A stretch of 64,000 bases of DNA, taken from Pilasporangium apinafurcum. Taxonomy: Eukaryota > Oomycota > Peronosporomycetes > Pythiales > Pythiaceae. Of this stretch, positions 45,029-58,539 are shown one piece after another (the stretch's first letter is position 1; the number at the start of each line of letters is the position of its first letter). Location of the stretch: the NCBI GenBank assembly GCA_001600495.1, contig BCKE01000043.1, positions 62,001 through 126,000 on the forward strand. The letters are read 5' to 3'. The notes beneath the pieces were generated by a model that saw only the letters and a list, made by a program, of their open reading frames with translations, made no database searches and was not told the origin of the DNA. Position numbers and translations under genes: made by a program.

Positions 45029-45488
45029 ATTTGATCAGAACACTATTAATGGTTCAAAAAAATTGGTAGAAGGTTCAGGATAGTTGTAGAAGGAATGCTT
45101 AGCAATAAGAATACATAGCTGTTTACAAATGGATAACCAGTAGGTAGTTAAAACCAGAAACACGATCACTTTCCAATTGCCCACCTACCTTACAATCTCC
45201 ACACGTCAATATCGTCAGAACTATCTGTCGTTCTGCAGAAAATGAAATAGCGGAAGAATCCTCAGAATCTACTCTTTTATGCCAAGTGGAGTGCTCGTTG
45301 CTAAATCCAGTAGAAACTAACACTGTAAAAGAGGATGTACTTCATATAGTACAAGTGTACTTCTGGTAGTACACTTGGGGGAAAAAGGTTAAAGGAAAAA
45401 ATAAACTAATTGATGGATGGAAATTGTGGTGTAGTCACGCCTCTTTAGCGGTGATTAGTATTGTTTGTACTCCATTTCTCAACTCTGA
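45029..45488. other. Right end of the TTAA element and promoter of the LRR gene
   Basis: Contains the right end of the TTAA-flanked element up to 45388, then about 100 bp upstream of the LRR gene. That stretch includes CCATTTCTCAACTCTG (45472-45487), which partly matches the oomycete initiator and sits right before the ATG. Confidence 0.5.
45350..45388 (-). repeat. Right terminal inverted repeat with subterminal palindrome
   Basis: The terminal 18 bp (45371-45388) mirror the left end. Just inside, CAAGTGTAC and GTACACTTG (45351-45359 and 45368-45376) form a perfect 9-bp palindrome with an 8-bp loop, so both ends of the element carry a hairpin that includes terminal-repeat sequence. Confidence 0.6.
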
Positions 45489-48400
45489 ATGGTCAAGTCA
45501 CTGAAGAAGCGACCGACAACAATAAAATCCACGCCAAATGCGCCATCAACACTGGGCGAGCGCTTCAATATAATTGCTGCGCTTCGACGAGTGGCGTTGC
45601 GCAAAAAGTTCCCACAGACAGTGACTACTGCTCTCCCGGATTCTATCGTTCAACCTCGCGTTGTCGAAAAGATTATCACCAATGCTGGTTTGCCGGCTTT
45701 CCCAGCTTCTACCGCATCACTTGGTGAAACTTTACTGGTACTGACTAATGTGGCAATTCCCAGACCTCCAAAGAATCCAAGTGACAGTCAAAGCGATGAT
45801 GACGATGACGATGACGATGAAGCTTCAATTGCACCAGGACAAGCTGATGGCGTAAAAAATAAAAAATCCAAAACGAAGAAGAAAACAGCAACTACTAATA
45901 GCAAGTGGGTCTCGAAGCTTCTTAACCAACCCGAAAAACACCGAGATCGCGTGTACAAGAAGAAAAAACCGCACCCAAGACAAGACGAAAAGGAGGATTA
46001 TACCAAAACACCGCGACCACCTGCGCTCTTTTCAGTAACTAGTCTCATCCACATCGAACTCATCGGCAAAATTCTCCTGTTCCTGGAGATTCAGCAACCA
46101 GGTGCATGCTGTGCGCGTATAAACCGATTATTTGCATCAGCTGTACGGACGTTCTACGAACTCTATTGTCCACATCCACGACCACAGCGCTTCCTCATTC
46201 AAAAGCTTTTTCATAAGCATCAAAGCCAAGTCTTGCACCATATCTTAGGGTTGCTGACTGTCCATGAACGAGTCTGTGCGAGTGAATGCTGTAAATCCTT
46301 CTACTCCATATCAAATTCACTTCCACTTCAAATTAAAGGTACAGATGAAGGAAGTCGATTTGTAAATTGCATGACACCAACACGAATCGCTGAACGATAC
46401 CATGACACCACCGTGATTCGACTCAGTAAGTCAAATTCGTATTTACAGAGTCAAGATCTTGCAAGTGACCTTTTTCATGGTTTGTGTTATTGCTCATCTG
46501 AATGTGCGAATAGCTAATATGAATGCTGGGGTCGCGATTCGAATTCTTCAGTTGATGACTGCAGATAACGACGAAGATAACGACGAAGATAACGAGAGTT
46601 TTCCGATGGTGACCGAGCTTTTTCTGTCGTGCATCCGTGGTTTTTCTGCGGCTCCAATGCTTTTCGTTCAACTGATTCAAGTACTATTTACAGATCGTGT
46701 AGCTAGAAACTTGACCACACTCATGATAAAAGGTGGGTTGCAGCGCAGGAACACGTGTAAATTACATCACAGCACAGTTATTTGACATCAAACCACATCT
46801 GCTTGCTTGTAATGGACAGACATGGAATTGAAAGATGAGCAATACAAGCATTTGTCCAAATTGCTCTACGATGGCCATTTCCCAGTACTTCAGCATTTCA
46901 ATTTATCACAAAATGCCTTCAGCAGTCGATTCATGCGCGATTGGAGTGTGAGTTTAGTCAGTGAGCGCTTCTTAGGTCTGGAGTCATTGAATATCAGTGG
47001 TATGATGTATATTTGTCATGTTCCTTTATATGATCAGGTGGATACCATCTAATTGATGTTTGTAGATGTTCGCATGAGCCATGAAGACATGGAGCGCTTC
47101 ATTAGTTGTTTACGGCACCTTCCAAATCTTCAACAATTTGACATTTCCAAAAACAATATCGCTATTGAAAATCTCGCATTACTCGGTCAAGAAATCGCTA
47201 ATGGAAGACTCAGTCAACTCATACATCTCAATTGTTATGGTGCGTACTTCTTTAGTAGCACATTGCTTGTTTATATCCTGTCCTACTATACTTTTTGCAT
47301 TAATTTCACTTGCGACATCTATAGGAATCACATCCGATACAGCAGCAATGGGCATCTTTATCGAGGCATTTCAAAACAACCAATCCTCAAAACTTCAGAG
47401 CATCAACTTGAGCGGCAACCCGCTGACCAATACGAAATCCAGTCAGCAATTTGCCGACATTTTTACTAGGCAATGTTGGACGCAGCTGACAAGTCTCAAT
47501 ATGTCTGGTAGGTTGTTTCCATTCATTTGGTTTAATGTAAAGACATAGTAATTTGGAATGCTACATTGATTGTGTAGCTTTGCATCTCGGTGAGGAAGGA
47601 TGTGCGCGCGTCGCGAAAGCATTTGTTCAGTGTAAACCGACGAATATCCAGGAGCTGGACATCTCTGGCAACCAGATTGGTCGCGCAGTTAATTTGTTTG
47701 CTCGTTGTCTAGAGAATAAGGTGTTTGTTCAGCTTCGTTCCCTGATTCTAGCTAGTTTGTACCGCTATTTTGCACTGTGTGCTGTTCAGAATTGTTAGCT
47801 AACACTTGTGTATGAGCAGACAACAACCTGGACGCGCTAGCTTTTGCCACTCTTGGTCACACGTTTTCAAGTGGGTGTTGTGAGAAACTACAGCTCTTGG
47901 ACCTCTCCGGTGAGGGAAAGCCACATATTCACTGATTGACGTATAAAGTCCGAGCGCTTTTACTCTATTGATAATCCTGTGTAGCCAACACTGCTGGTGG
48001 CGAAGGCATTATACGCTTTTGTCCATTCTTGATGTCAGCACCAGCGCAGCGACTTTACGTCCTTGACCTCAGTGGCATGTTCCTCGCGAATTATCCATTT
48101 ATTGATCTTTGATTGACTTGAGGTATCTGATTGCCGCTTTGTGCTCTAGAAAATGAAATTCCACATCGTGAGCTCGTCTCAATCGCAGAAGTGCTGAGTT
48201 ATGGCAATTGCGTGCAGCTCCAAGAGTTAAACCTAGCGAGAAATATCACGCTCCGTAGTGTTGTCAAGTTTCAGGAGGTATGTACCACCGACCATCGAAA
48301 GTCTCAATTGGGTTATTCTTTTTGTTTTCATTAACTGTACGATCTCCTGCAGTTGATTCGCAGCTCGGCGTGTCCGTCACTCATTTCGCTTCAAATAGCG

Positions 48401-48832
48401 TATGCGCAAACGTATGAAGAAGGGAAAGCGTTTGTGAAGGACGTTTTAAGCCGCATCAGCGTCGAAGAGTTGGTAGGTTGCTATTCGAAGAAAAGTTTAC
48501 ACACAGAATCAGCGTGATATACTCATCCATAGATATTTATTATCTCTGCTCCATAGAGACACCGCAAGCAACAACAATGTGAGCGCCGCCTGGAGGCCAT
48601 TCAGGAGATGAACAATGTGAAAGCAGACCACATTCATCAGCGGTGTCAACGCCAATGTCAATTCCTGCGTAAGCAGTATGACCTCATGGAGAATGAGGCT
48701 GACCGAGCATTGCGACGCCGGAAACTTATTCGTAAATCGGCTCATTTAATGATTCACCAAGAAATTCGGCGCCTGAAACAGGAAAAATACCATCAGTCAC
48801 TTTGTCAAACGCTTGAGGAACGCAGCAATTAA
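45489..48832 (+). CDS. Leucine-rich repeat (RNI-like) protein, one exon per repeat
   Basis: About 11 exons. Exon 1 (45489-46425) encodes a basic N-terminus, an Asp run (eight in a row), a Lys-rich patch and an F-box-like helical region (LIHIELIGKILLFLEIQQPG). From about 46516 each exon is one LRR of the ribonuclease-inhibitor kind, ending in LNIS, LNCY, LNMS, DLS or similar just before a phase 1 intron: FNLSQNAFSS, FDISKNNIAIENL, INLSGNPLTNTKSS, LDISGNQIGRAVN, DNNLDALAFATLG. The intron after the repeat near 48074 appears to use a GC donor (GGCATGT). The last exon is coiled coil (RRLEAIQEMNNV, HQEIRRLKQEKYHQSL). Role unknown; LRRs of this type bind proteins, sometimes in the cilium. Confidence 0.8.
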
Positions 48833-49341
48833 AGCGCATATGTTGCATTCAGGATTTAAAAATACCAGTCTTCTAAATGACACAATGCAAATATGCATTC
48901 GTCTAGCTTTAAAGAGGACGCAGGAGCTGTTAACGAAAACTAGTATATGCTCACATACAGACCCTGAGGACATAAGACTTCATTATGATGTATTTGTAGC
49001 GGTTTTCCAAAATGATCTAGTGCTATTTCCAAACCAACATAAGCATGCATACTCCATTAATGCTGTGGTTAAGTCATCCGCAGTCACTATAGAGTCATTT
49101 AGGTGACGATTGTGCCCCAATAATGTTGGTAGAACGTCAGAGCTTGTGACTATAGATTAGTCACATCATCGCGCTTGTCACGCCAGGACGTACCAGATCA
49201 GTTGACCAGAAAGGGTAAACCGAATAAGCAGTATAGCAACAGTGCATTTCGTGTTTGATGCTCAGTTTTATCAAATACAGACGACCAACAAACTCCTACA
49301 CACTGGTCAACTTTCACCAACAGCTTCCACCATGCATGCGT
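48833..49341. other. Convergent intergenic region
   Basis: About 510 bp between the 3' ends of the LRR gene and the Mic60 gene. Low coding potential; no repeat or RNA gene seen. Confidence 0.5.
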
Positions 49342-52044
49342 CTATGAGCAACTCGCCGCAAGGAGCGCAATATGCGCCTTCACCATCTTTGCGGTTTGTT
49401 CTACCGCCAATCGAGTCTCAGCTGCAGCAATCCAGTCCCTGGAACAGACATACAACATGTATGTTAGTCATTCTCACATGCATAACATACCAGAACAGAG
49501 AAAATAACATCACTCACCGAGAGAGTTGGGCGGGTAGACCTGTAAGTCCCTTCATTTCGACCACCGCCTTCTCAATATCGCCTGTCTTCAGCGCATACTC
49601 AGCACGCGAGAGGACCGCATCGGTGTCTTTCCCTTCGATGGGACCACCTGGAGGGATCATCAGATAGGACAGCGCACCTCCAAAAAGTTGACCAACAATG
49701 CCACTGTTCTCAGGCACCAGAGCTGCCCGACGACCAGCGCTTTTCACGATCTTGAATCGCTCTTCTAGTTGCGCTACCGACGGTGCTCCTTCGTCCACCG
49801 CACTTTGGGGCAATGACTTCAACGCAGTTTCGATGAAAACATCGTTGCGGGCAGTTTCACGAAGGGCTCGGATCTACATACAAACCAAAGCAGTGTGAAA
49901 AATTCCTGAGTATTCGGTGATATATGTGAGCTGGCTGACTATTCCTACCTCCGATCGCAATGGAGCAGCAGCTTCAATACGGTCTGAAAGTGCTAAAGCC
50001 GCAACGGAGGCCTTGTGAACTTGGTGACTAAACATCTCGTACGTCGACGTGTTATCCAAAACATCGTTCAGAGCTCGCAATTGCGCGCGATAATCCTCTA
50101 ATTCCTGTAATAAGAAGTAGCGATCGTGAGGTATATTATAGCATTCGATAATTGGTCCATGCAAACACTGGTACTTACCGACAAACGCAGCTTACGCTCC
50201 TTGGTCAACGTATCTTGCAGTTCTTCTGATTTCTGTTTCAACTGGCGCGCAAAACGATCCTCGATGATCTTCTTCTCCCGTACGAATGTTTGTTGAAGCT
50301 TGGTCTGTCATTTAAGAAGTCGGCCACAAGTACATGTTAGCACCGAAACAACGTTCAAGTCCAGGTATCACTATAGTGAGCTGTACCAATATAGAACTGC
50401 GTTGCTGGTTCACGTTGTTCGCGAGGTCAAGAGCGTACTGCTTTTTCAGCTTCTCCATTTCCTCGCGATACTGACGGTTCAAAACCTCTTCTTGAAGACG
50501 AAGTTCACGAGCTAGAAGCTCCTTGTGCAACTCATCCTGACGACGAAGCACTTCCGAACTCTATATATCGACAAAAGATATGACAACATTAATTGACAAC
50601 TACGATCCCTACGAAGAACGGTAATATCAATTTCACACCTTCTTTTGAGCGTCTTCTTCCATGCGTCGCAATGCTTCCACAAGTCGCACTGCCTCCCACT
50701 TGGATCGATTCTTCATCTCAGTTGCCAATTGAGCGACACGGATGGCCAAGGCGTTCGAGTCCAAGTCCTGCATATCAATTAATAAATCTCAGTCACAATT
50801 CTTACTCGCTCTTTCAATGGCGCGCATTGATAAACCATACATGGATGTTCTTCAAATAGTTCTGGTCAATCTCAGAATTTGTCGCGCTATTATCCGATTC
50901 CAAAGCGTGAAGAAGCTCTTTCTGAAAAGCACACACATTTGTTAATATCCAAATATCCTCCTTGAATTACCATTGCATTGATGTGAGCAAATATTACCGT
51001 CGTGGATTGAATGTTTTTGGTCATTCTTTCCGCCAAATGCACCGGATTCGCTTCTGCAGCCAACTTGTCAATATCCTCACGTGCCTTCGCAGCCGCTGCG
51101 TCAACCTTCTCTTCAAAAGTATGTGCAGCAGCCACTGCAGCAGCTGCCACCGCGCCAACATCCTTCTTCACTTCTTCTTCGGCTTTCTTGACGTGCTCTT
51201 CCGCCTTTTTCAAATCCTTCTTGACGTGCTTTTCCACCTTTTTCAAGTCCTTTTCAACGTGCTTCTCCACCTTTTTCAAGTCCTTCTTGGCGTGTTCTTC
51301 CGTCGTCTTCACGTCTTTCTTCACTTCATTCTCCGCCTTATGCACGCGCTCAATCTCCGTCTTCTTGGAAGCTTCAGATTTCGATTTTGCCTCGTTTTTA
51401 TTCTTCTTTGGGTGGTAATCAATCGAATCTTCCGCTTCCTTCACAACTGGTTCGTTCTTCACTACCGCTGGCTCCTTCTTCACAGGTGATGGTTTCTTCA
51501 CAGCAGTCTCCTTCTTTGTAGCCAACGCCTCCTGTCCCTTCGAGACTGCAGCGCTAAATTCCTCATGCGATGGCAGCGGCTTACTCCTTGGCAGAGCAGG
51601 TGCTGGTTTAGGGACGACCTTTACGACTTGTCGATCTGCAGGCACGCTGTTCTTAGGCTTGGCAAGATCCTTTCCTAGTACTAGTTCACGAAACTTGATC
51701 CAATTTTCGTCTTTGCGCAGCATCTCCGGGTTCCAATCGGGATTCTGCTTCACGTAAATCGCCACAGCGGCTGGCGTCGACAGCACACCAAAGAGAAGCA
51801 GTTTCGGGAGCGACGATCCTGTCGAGGAAGACTTGGCCGCCGCAGTCGTTGGTGATGTACCAGTTGACGTCGAAGAACCAATAGAACCAGTCGATGGAGG
51901 CGGCGTGACAGCGCTCTTGGTGTTATCAGCCACCTGTTTCTGCGCAGATCCAGTCGTAGGAGGCACGACAGGATTTTTGCCACCCGTCTGAACGCTCAGG
52001 TGACGCCGCGCCTGGCGAAACACTCGGCCGCTCGCACGTAACAT
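49342..52044 (-). CDS. MIC60: MICOS subunit Mic60 (mitofilin)
   Basis: Roughly seven or eight exons on the minus strand. Exon 1 (from 52044) begins MLRASGRVFRQARRHLSV, a mitochondrial presequence, then a Ser/Thr linker and a transmembrane segment (LPKLLLFGVLSTPAAVAIYV, about 82-101), the usual mitofilin layout. A long Lys/Glu/Ala helical region follows, then coiled coil (ELLARELRLQEEVLNRQYRE, IIEDRFARQLKQKSEEL) and the conserved mitofilin C-terminus: APSVAQLEERFKIV, LFGGALSYLMIPPGG, AEYALKTGDIEKAVVEMKGL and DWIAAAETRLAVEQ. Mic60 organises crista junctions in the inner membrane. Exon edges in 49500-50960 are approximate. Confidence 0.9.
51185..51316 (-). repeat. 33-bp tandem repeat inside MIC60
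   Basis: Four 33-bp units (51185-51217, 51218-51250, 51251-51283, 51284-51316) encode an 11-residue repeat, consensus KVEKHVKKDLK. An 11-residue period is typical of right-handed or straight amphipathic coiled helices. Confidence 0.8.
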
Positions 52045-52489
52045 TTCTCTGCTTCTTCCCAGGTGCTTGTCACGTCAAAATGAAAACAAATTCACTCAAG
52101 ACACATGCGGCGGTGAGGAGCTCACGTAACCCAACAATAACCCACTCACAATAGTAAACGGTACAGTGTAACCATAACTCATGTTTTCCTGGTAGTCATT
52201 GGCACAACCATATGTTACCCTCGCCAAAATATGAAGACCCATAGCTGGCCATATTTCAGTGCTGTATGGATCACTATGCCAAGCAGTTGGTAGACCTCAG
52301 CTCATGGCTGCTTAATCGAAACGTGGAGAAATAAAACGCTTAGCCAATGGCTACATCAGAGTTGTAGTCTATTGATAATACTATTGCGTGAATCGTAACT
52401 GGACGGCGATGGTATATATGAACCAAGCCAATAATCAAAATGAACGTGGTTTTCCTATTTGTTTGCTCTAGTTATCTCTTTGTGTTCAT
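52045..52489. other. Intergenic region between HIT and Mic60 genes
   Basis: About 445 bp holding the Mic60 promoter and the 3' end of the HIT-fusion gene, both minus strand. No feature recognised. Confidence 0.5.
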
Positions 52490-54000
52490 TCAGATCAAGA
52501 GCTGGCGTAGATGGTCTGCCTCGGCAAACATTTCAGCTTCGGATCGTGGAGTTCGTTTTTCATTATCCACATGGAGCTGACGTTCATGATTCTCGATCTG
52601 CAGTAATCGACCACAAAAGTGTTAGAATGCCTATTAAACAATGGATATCAAAGCTAAATTATCGCCTCCTTACATGTGTATAGATGTCATCGTTGCGTTC
52701 AAAGTCTTGATGAAATCGAGGGAGCACGTGAATGTGGACGTGTTCCACGGTCTGACCTGCTGCACTTCCATCCTACATGTCGTGTCAAAGAATAAGCAGA
52801 TATCCTGTTTGGTGCATGCACATGCGAAAAGTTTTACCTGAATGGCAAACGTAAGCGAGCTAGCACCATAATGATCTTCAATTCTCTTGCCAACAAGCTA
52901 CAATATGTCGTTCTTGTTTCGTCAGCAATATCAAAATGCCAAATATCCGTCAATCAGCGCAATCACACCTGCGCAGTACACCATAAATCACTGACTTCAT
53001 CTGGGTCAAGCATGCCGAAACGATCCACACAGCGCTTCGGTATAACTAAGACGTGCCCTACCATCCAGACAACACGCTGAGTGCGCGGAAAATGTACATT
53101 AATCAATCACATGAATATATGTCTAACCTGGAACGATGGGCTTCAGATTCACAAGAGCAAATGAAAGTGGTGATTCGTAGAAAATTTGCGAGAATTGCAC
53201 ACGATATGGCCCAAAGCAGCGTCCAGTTGTGTCGAGAGATTGCTCAAAACCGAGCAAGTCTGTACACGAACAAATGACGCTTATGAGCGAAAATGAGCAC
53301 CAAATAGGTCAGAAATTATGATCACCTTGGGCGAAGTTTGCTATGGTTTCATTTTGTGATATACTGGGCTTTTCTGATGTCAGGTACATAGGTACGATGT
53401 CGTGATGAATCGCAAGGTCCTTAAAGGATGTGTCGTGTTTGCTTGCATCAGTGATAATGGCAGTTCGCGAAAGCGGAATTTGAAGTGCTTGTGCCATTCG
53501 CTCGTATACAGTTATATCAGCCTATCTTGACCAACATATTACATACATCGATGATTAGTCAAGTTATAGCAATAGCTTTTGATGAAAAGAATATCAACGA
53601 ACCACCTCTGTCCCGAAATGGAGCGCATCAAATTGATCCTTCACTTGATTGTTGATTTCATCATAAGAGACATCTGAGATCATACCCAGCCGGAATCCAT
53701 GGCTACACACATAGACGTCAATTAATTCCTCACAGATATATCTGCATTTCATAAACAATCAGAAATCTTGTACATCTTGAGTGCCTGGAAAGTCTATATT
53801 TTGATCACACAAAGTCAGACAACACATTTCAAGTCCTGATATCTGGTTAAAACATCATTGCTCAATGAAGCTCAGCCTCACCATACCTTAGCCCCGTTTT
53901 GGTGTAGTAGCTCCCTTTGCACTGTAGCTTCAGATAGCCGGAAGAGTAGCGAGCGAATGTTGCGTTTCTTCGTGAGCTCCCGCATCAGCGTCGAGGTCAT
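52490..54000 (-). CDS. HIT-family (Fhit-like) hydrolase with unrecognised N-terminal domain
   Basis: About eight exons. The C-terminal 190 residues are a Fhit-type HIT domain: [59 protein letters not shown] and the catalytic triad [15 protein letters not shown] (His-x-His-x-His). Fhit proteins cleave diadenosine polyphosphates. The N-terminal 200 residues start [20 protein letters not shown] and include [20 protein letters not shown] and [20 protein letters not shown], a Rossmann-like pattern I cannot place. The link between the two parts is an intron (donor near 53326, acceptor near 53254) with matching phase, and the HIT part has no start codon of its own, so a fusion is favoured over two genes. 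Exon edges in 53550-53900 are uncertain. Confidence 0.75.
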
Positions 54001-54376
54001 GTTTCGTTTTATTTTGATTACCAACAGCCATATTTAGTGGACGGTCCGCCCAACTGCCGTCCGCCGCGGATGGGGATACGCTCCTCTTGCTCCACTGATT
54101 TTTTTTTCAAGTCAGTTTGTAATTGGATTTTTCAAAAATAATATTTAAAACCCATGGATATAACTGTATATATAAGGGATATAAGGTGATTTTTTATTAT
54201 TTAATTGGGTTTATTAGGAAAAAACCTTTATAGTAAATTACCCAATTGATACGGCGGAAAGGCATGTGGGTTCACTTCTTCTTGCTGATTTGCTGCAGAG
54301 CTCATTTGTAGAAACGCTTGCACAGCCGTTAAGCACCACACACAGAGAAGACAGCAACAAGACAAAGCGCGTGGCA
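54001..54376. other. Divergent intergenic region, AT-rich
   Basis: About 375 bp between the HIT-fusion and transporter genes, with an AT-rich block (54100-54240). GAGCTCATTTGTAGAAA (54298-54314) partly resembles the oomycete initiator and lies about 65 bp before the transporter start. Confidence 0.5.
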
Positions 54377-56035
54377 ATGGCGAAGACGGAGGCGAAACAG
54401 GAGCTGGCGAAGCACACAGAAGAGAAAGAAATCCCCCACCCCCCGCAGTCAGAAGTGCAGCACTCGTGCCATGATCTGTTTTTCGCGCTGCTCTTTCTCA
54501 TCGTATTTGGCTTCACGATCGCACTCGCAGGTATGTATGGTGAAGACGTGCTCACGTCCGCCGACAACGCCGACACGATCGACGATGTACAGACGATGCT
54601 GACCACGAAACGCGCCAAATACAAGTATGCGCTGCGAATCTGCGCCTGTATCGCCGGGGGTGCACTGTTTGCGTCCATAATCTGGACACTCATCATGCTC
54701 GTCTGCGGCAAGACGCTAATATGGTAAGGCGACTTCAAATTTACCATTGCATAAACTAGTTGGAGAGGAATTGATGGCTTGTTGGTTTTGTTTTATAGGA
54801 TCTCTGTGATCATGGTGTGTGTCATTTCGGTCGGCACAGGGGCGGTGTCGTCCAAGTTTCTCTATGAGAACGGCGATTCGATGTACTGGTGGCCGCTGGC
54901 ACTCACGTCGCTATTCGCACTGCTGGTGCTGGTCTATGTCTGCTGCATTCGCAACCGCATCGCGTTTGCATCAGCCAATCTGCAAGTCGCGTGCAAGGCC
55001 GTGCTGAGCTACCCCGTCATCTTGGTAACAGCTATTTTCTTCACGATGTTGCAGATCGTGTGGGCGCTGGTATGGATCATTGCCACGTACGCTGCCGTCA
55101 ATCACGGTGAATACATTGGCGAAGGTGAAAAATACAGCACAGGGAAGAAGTTTGGTAAGTGATGGTGAGACTGCATTTACGCTGATAGTGATGAGACGGT
55201 GCAAATGATATGTTGCATTTCTTTTGCTTATCCTTTAGGCATTGTGGTCGGCATGGTGCTTATCTTCTTTTGGGGAACGTTCGTGATGCGTAATGTCGTC
55301 ATGGTCGCTACGTCGGGTACGGTTTCCAGTTGGTGGCACCATTCGACCCAAGATCGTGTACCCATGACAACCACACGTGCACTCTGCCGCGCTCTGACGC
55401 TCTCCTTTGGCTCGATTTGCTTTGGGTCATTGATCGTGTCTATCATCCAAACTATTCGCTTTATCTTGGGGTCGTTGCAGCACAGTCTGTCCAATTCGGG
55501 TAATGCCGTTGCTGCCTGCTTGGTGGGCTGCATTAATTGCCTTGTTGGATGCATTCAGAAACTCGTCGAGTACTTCACACGCTTCGCCTACGCATATGTC
55601 GGCATCTATGGCTATAGTTTCATGCAATCTGGCAAGCGCGTGTTCCAATTGTTTGCCTCCAAGGGCTGGACGGCCATCACGAACGATTCGCTCATCGTCA
55701 ACGTGTTATTCTTTGGGAAGGTCGTGGTTGGATTCCTTGGTGCTGCAGCTGGTTGGGCATGCGTTGTGTACGGAGACCCTAAATGGACAGCGAAAGTGAG
55801 CAATCCTGAAGCTTCCTTGGGCATCAGTGGGTTCCTCATCGGATATTCGATTGCGGATGTGATTATGACAGTCATTGATGGTGCTGTGGCGACAGTGTTC
55901 ATTCTCTTTGCCGAAGACCCACACTCATTGGTGAACAGCCACCCAGAATCAAGCGAATCGCTGCATTCCACGTGGAAGGAAATCTACCCACAGGAGTATG
56001 AGAACGCCACGAAACGTCATGGCGAAAACGTGTAG
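54377..56035 (+). CDS. Choline-transporter-like protein (SLC44/CTL family)
   Basis: Three exons (54377-54723, 54799-55154, 55239-56035) sum to 500 codons. About ten hydrophobic helices are visible, for example LFFALLFLIVFGFTIALAG, ICACIAGGALFASIIWTLIM, LALTSLFALLVLVYVCCI, VILVTAIFFTMLQIVWAL and IVVGMVLIFFWGTFVMRNV. The C-terminal half carries the CTL signature: GTVSSWWHHSTQDRVPMTT, ALTLSFGSICFGSLIV, FTRFAYAYVGIYGYSFMQSG and VLFFGKVVVGFLGAA, then FILFAEDPHSL. The family transports choline or related solutes across plasma or organelle membranes. ATG 54377 (MAKTEAKQEL) is chosen; no in-frame ATG lies upstream. Confidence 0.92.
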
Positions 56036-56422
56036 GCGAGTGATGCACAGCATACCAAGCACGCTATCTAAAGCAGTCTGATGAACTGTGCCTAGGTCAG
56101 GCAAATGCAGCGGATGGATGGATGGAACAGTGAGTATATCTTTCATTTAATTTGCATTGCGTAATACTCTTTGGCGACTAATATTGAATAAAATCAATAT
56201 AAAGTCTGAGCGCTTTCCATCTTTAAATGCAGTTTACGGATTGTGTACGATTACAGTTTTTGTTTCTTGTTTCACGCGAAGTTTTCTAATTGCTTGACAT
56301 CGCGGGTTTTATTGGTCAATGCTCTATGAACCACACTGCGCATTTCCCATTTCTTGATGCAGGCGAACTGAATGTGAGAATCAGTGCCAGCAAGCTGGTG
56401 CATTGTCGGTTTTCAACAATGT
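56036..56422. other. Convergent intergenic region
   Basis: About 385 bp between the transporter and AGC-kinase 3' ends. AATAAAATCAATATAAAG (56187-56204) could be a polyadenylation signal. Nothing else seen. Confidence 0.5.
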
Positions 56423-58220
<1,798 letters not shown>

Positions 58221-58539
58221 AGCATCGACGGAAAATGTGGTAATAACCTGATTAGCTCCGTCGACACCACCAGCTTTTTTAATGCAGGTGTGTGTGTGTA
58301 ATTGTAGCTTCTCGTTACACAGCGTAACTGAAACTGGAAATCTCAAAAAGAGCCAAATTTCTGAATCTTGGATGAAGAGAAAGCCAGAGACAGACGGGTT
58401 AGAATCAGATTTATTTCTGATTCCAGTAATACTATGAACCCACAAACCCATGAACCCGTTGAAGTCACGACCATCACTCTGACGGCAAGATACGCGATCT
58501 GAAAAGTCGCAGTCGACGAATTACGTGCAACAAGAACAG
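58221..58539. other. Divergent intergenic region
   Basis: About 320 bp between the AGC kinase and the large secreted repeat protein. Open codons continue through much of it on the minus strand, so a longer kinase N-terminus is possible. No clear promoter motif. Confidence 0.45.

Larger units (their letters stand above)
43550..45388 (-). mobile_element. TTAA-flanked DNA element carrying a Fanzor gene
   Basis: About 1.84 kb bounded on both sides by TTAA (43546-43549 and 45389-45392). Immediately inside, the ends match as imperfect terminal inverted repeats over 18 bp (left CCCTTATTTCCCACGTGT; right, reverse complement, CCTTTTTCCCCCAAGTGT; 13 of 18 identical). TTAA target sites are used by piggyBac and Sola3 transposons. 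No transposase gene of either kind is present; the only coding remnant is the Fanzor, so the element was probably moved by another element's transposase. It appears inactive. Confidence 0.7.

Noticed and set aside
51011-51489. Phe/Ser-rich plus-strand frames opposite the Mic60 helical region
   Set aside because: They are antisense to Lys/Glu/Ala-rich codons, which always give Phe/Leu/Ser-rich shadows.
54100-54240. AT-rich block considered as a replication origin
   Set aside because: AT richness alone is no evidence; no repeat or known motif supports it.
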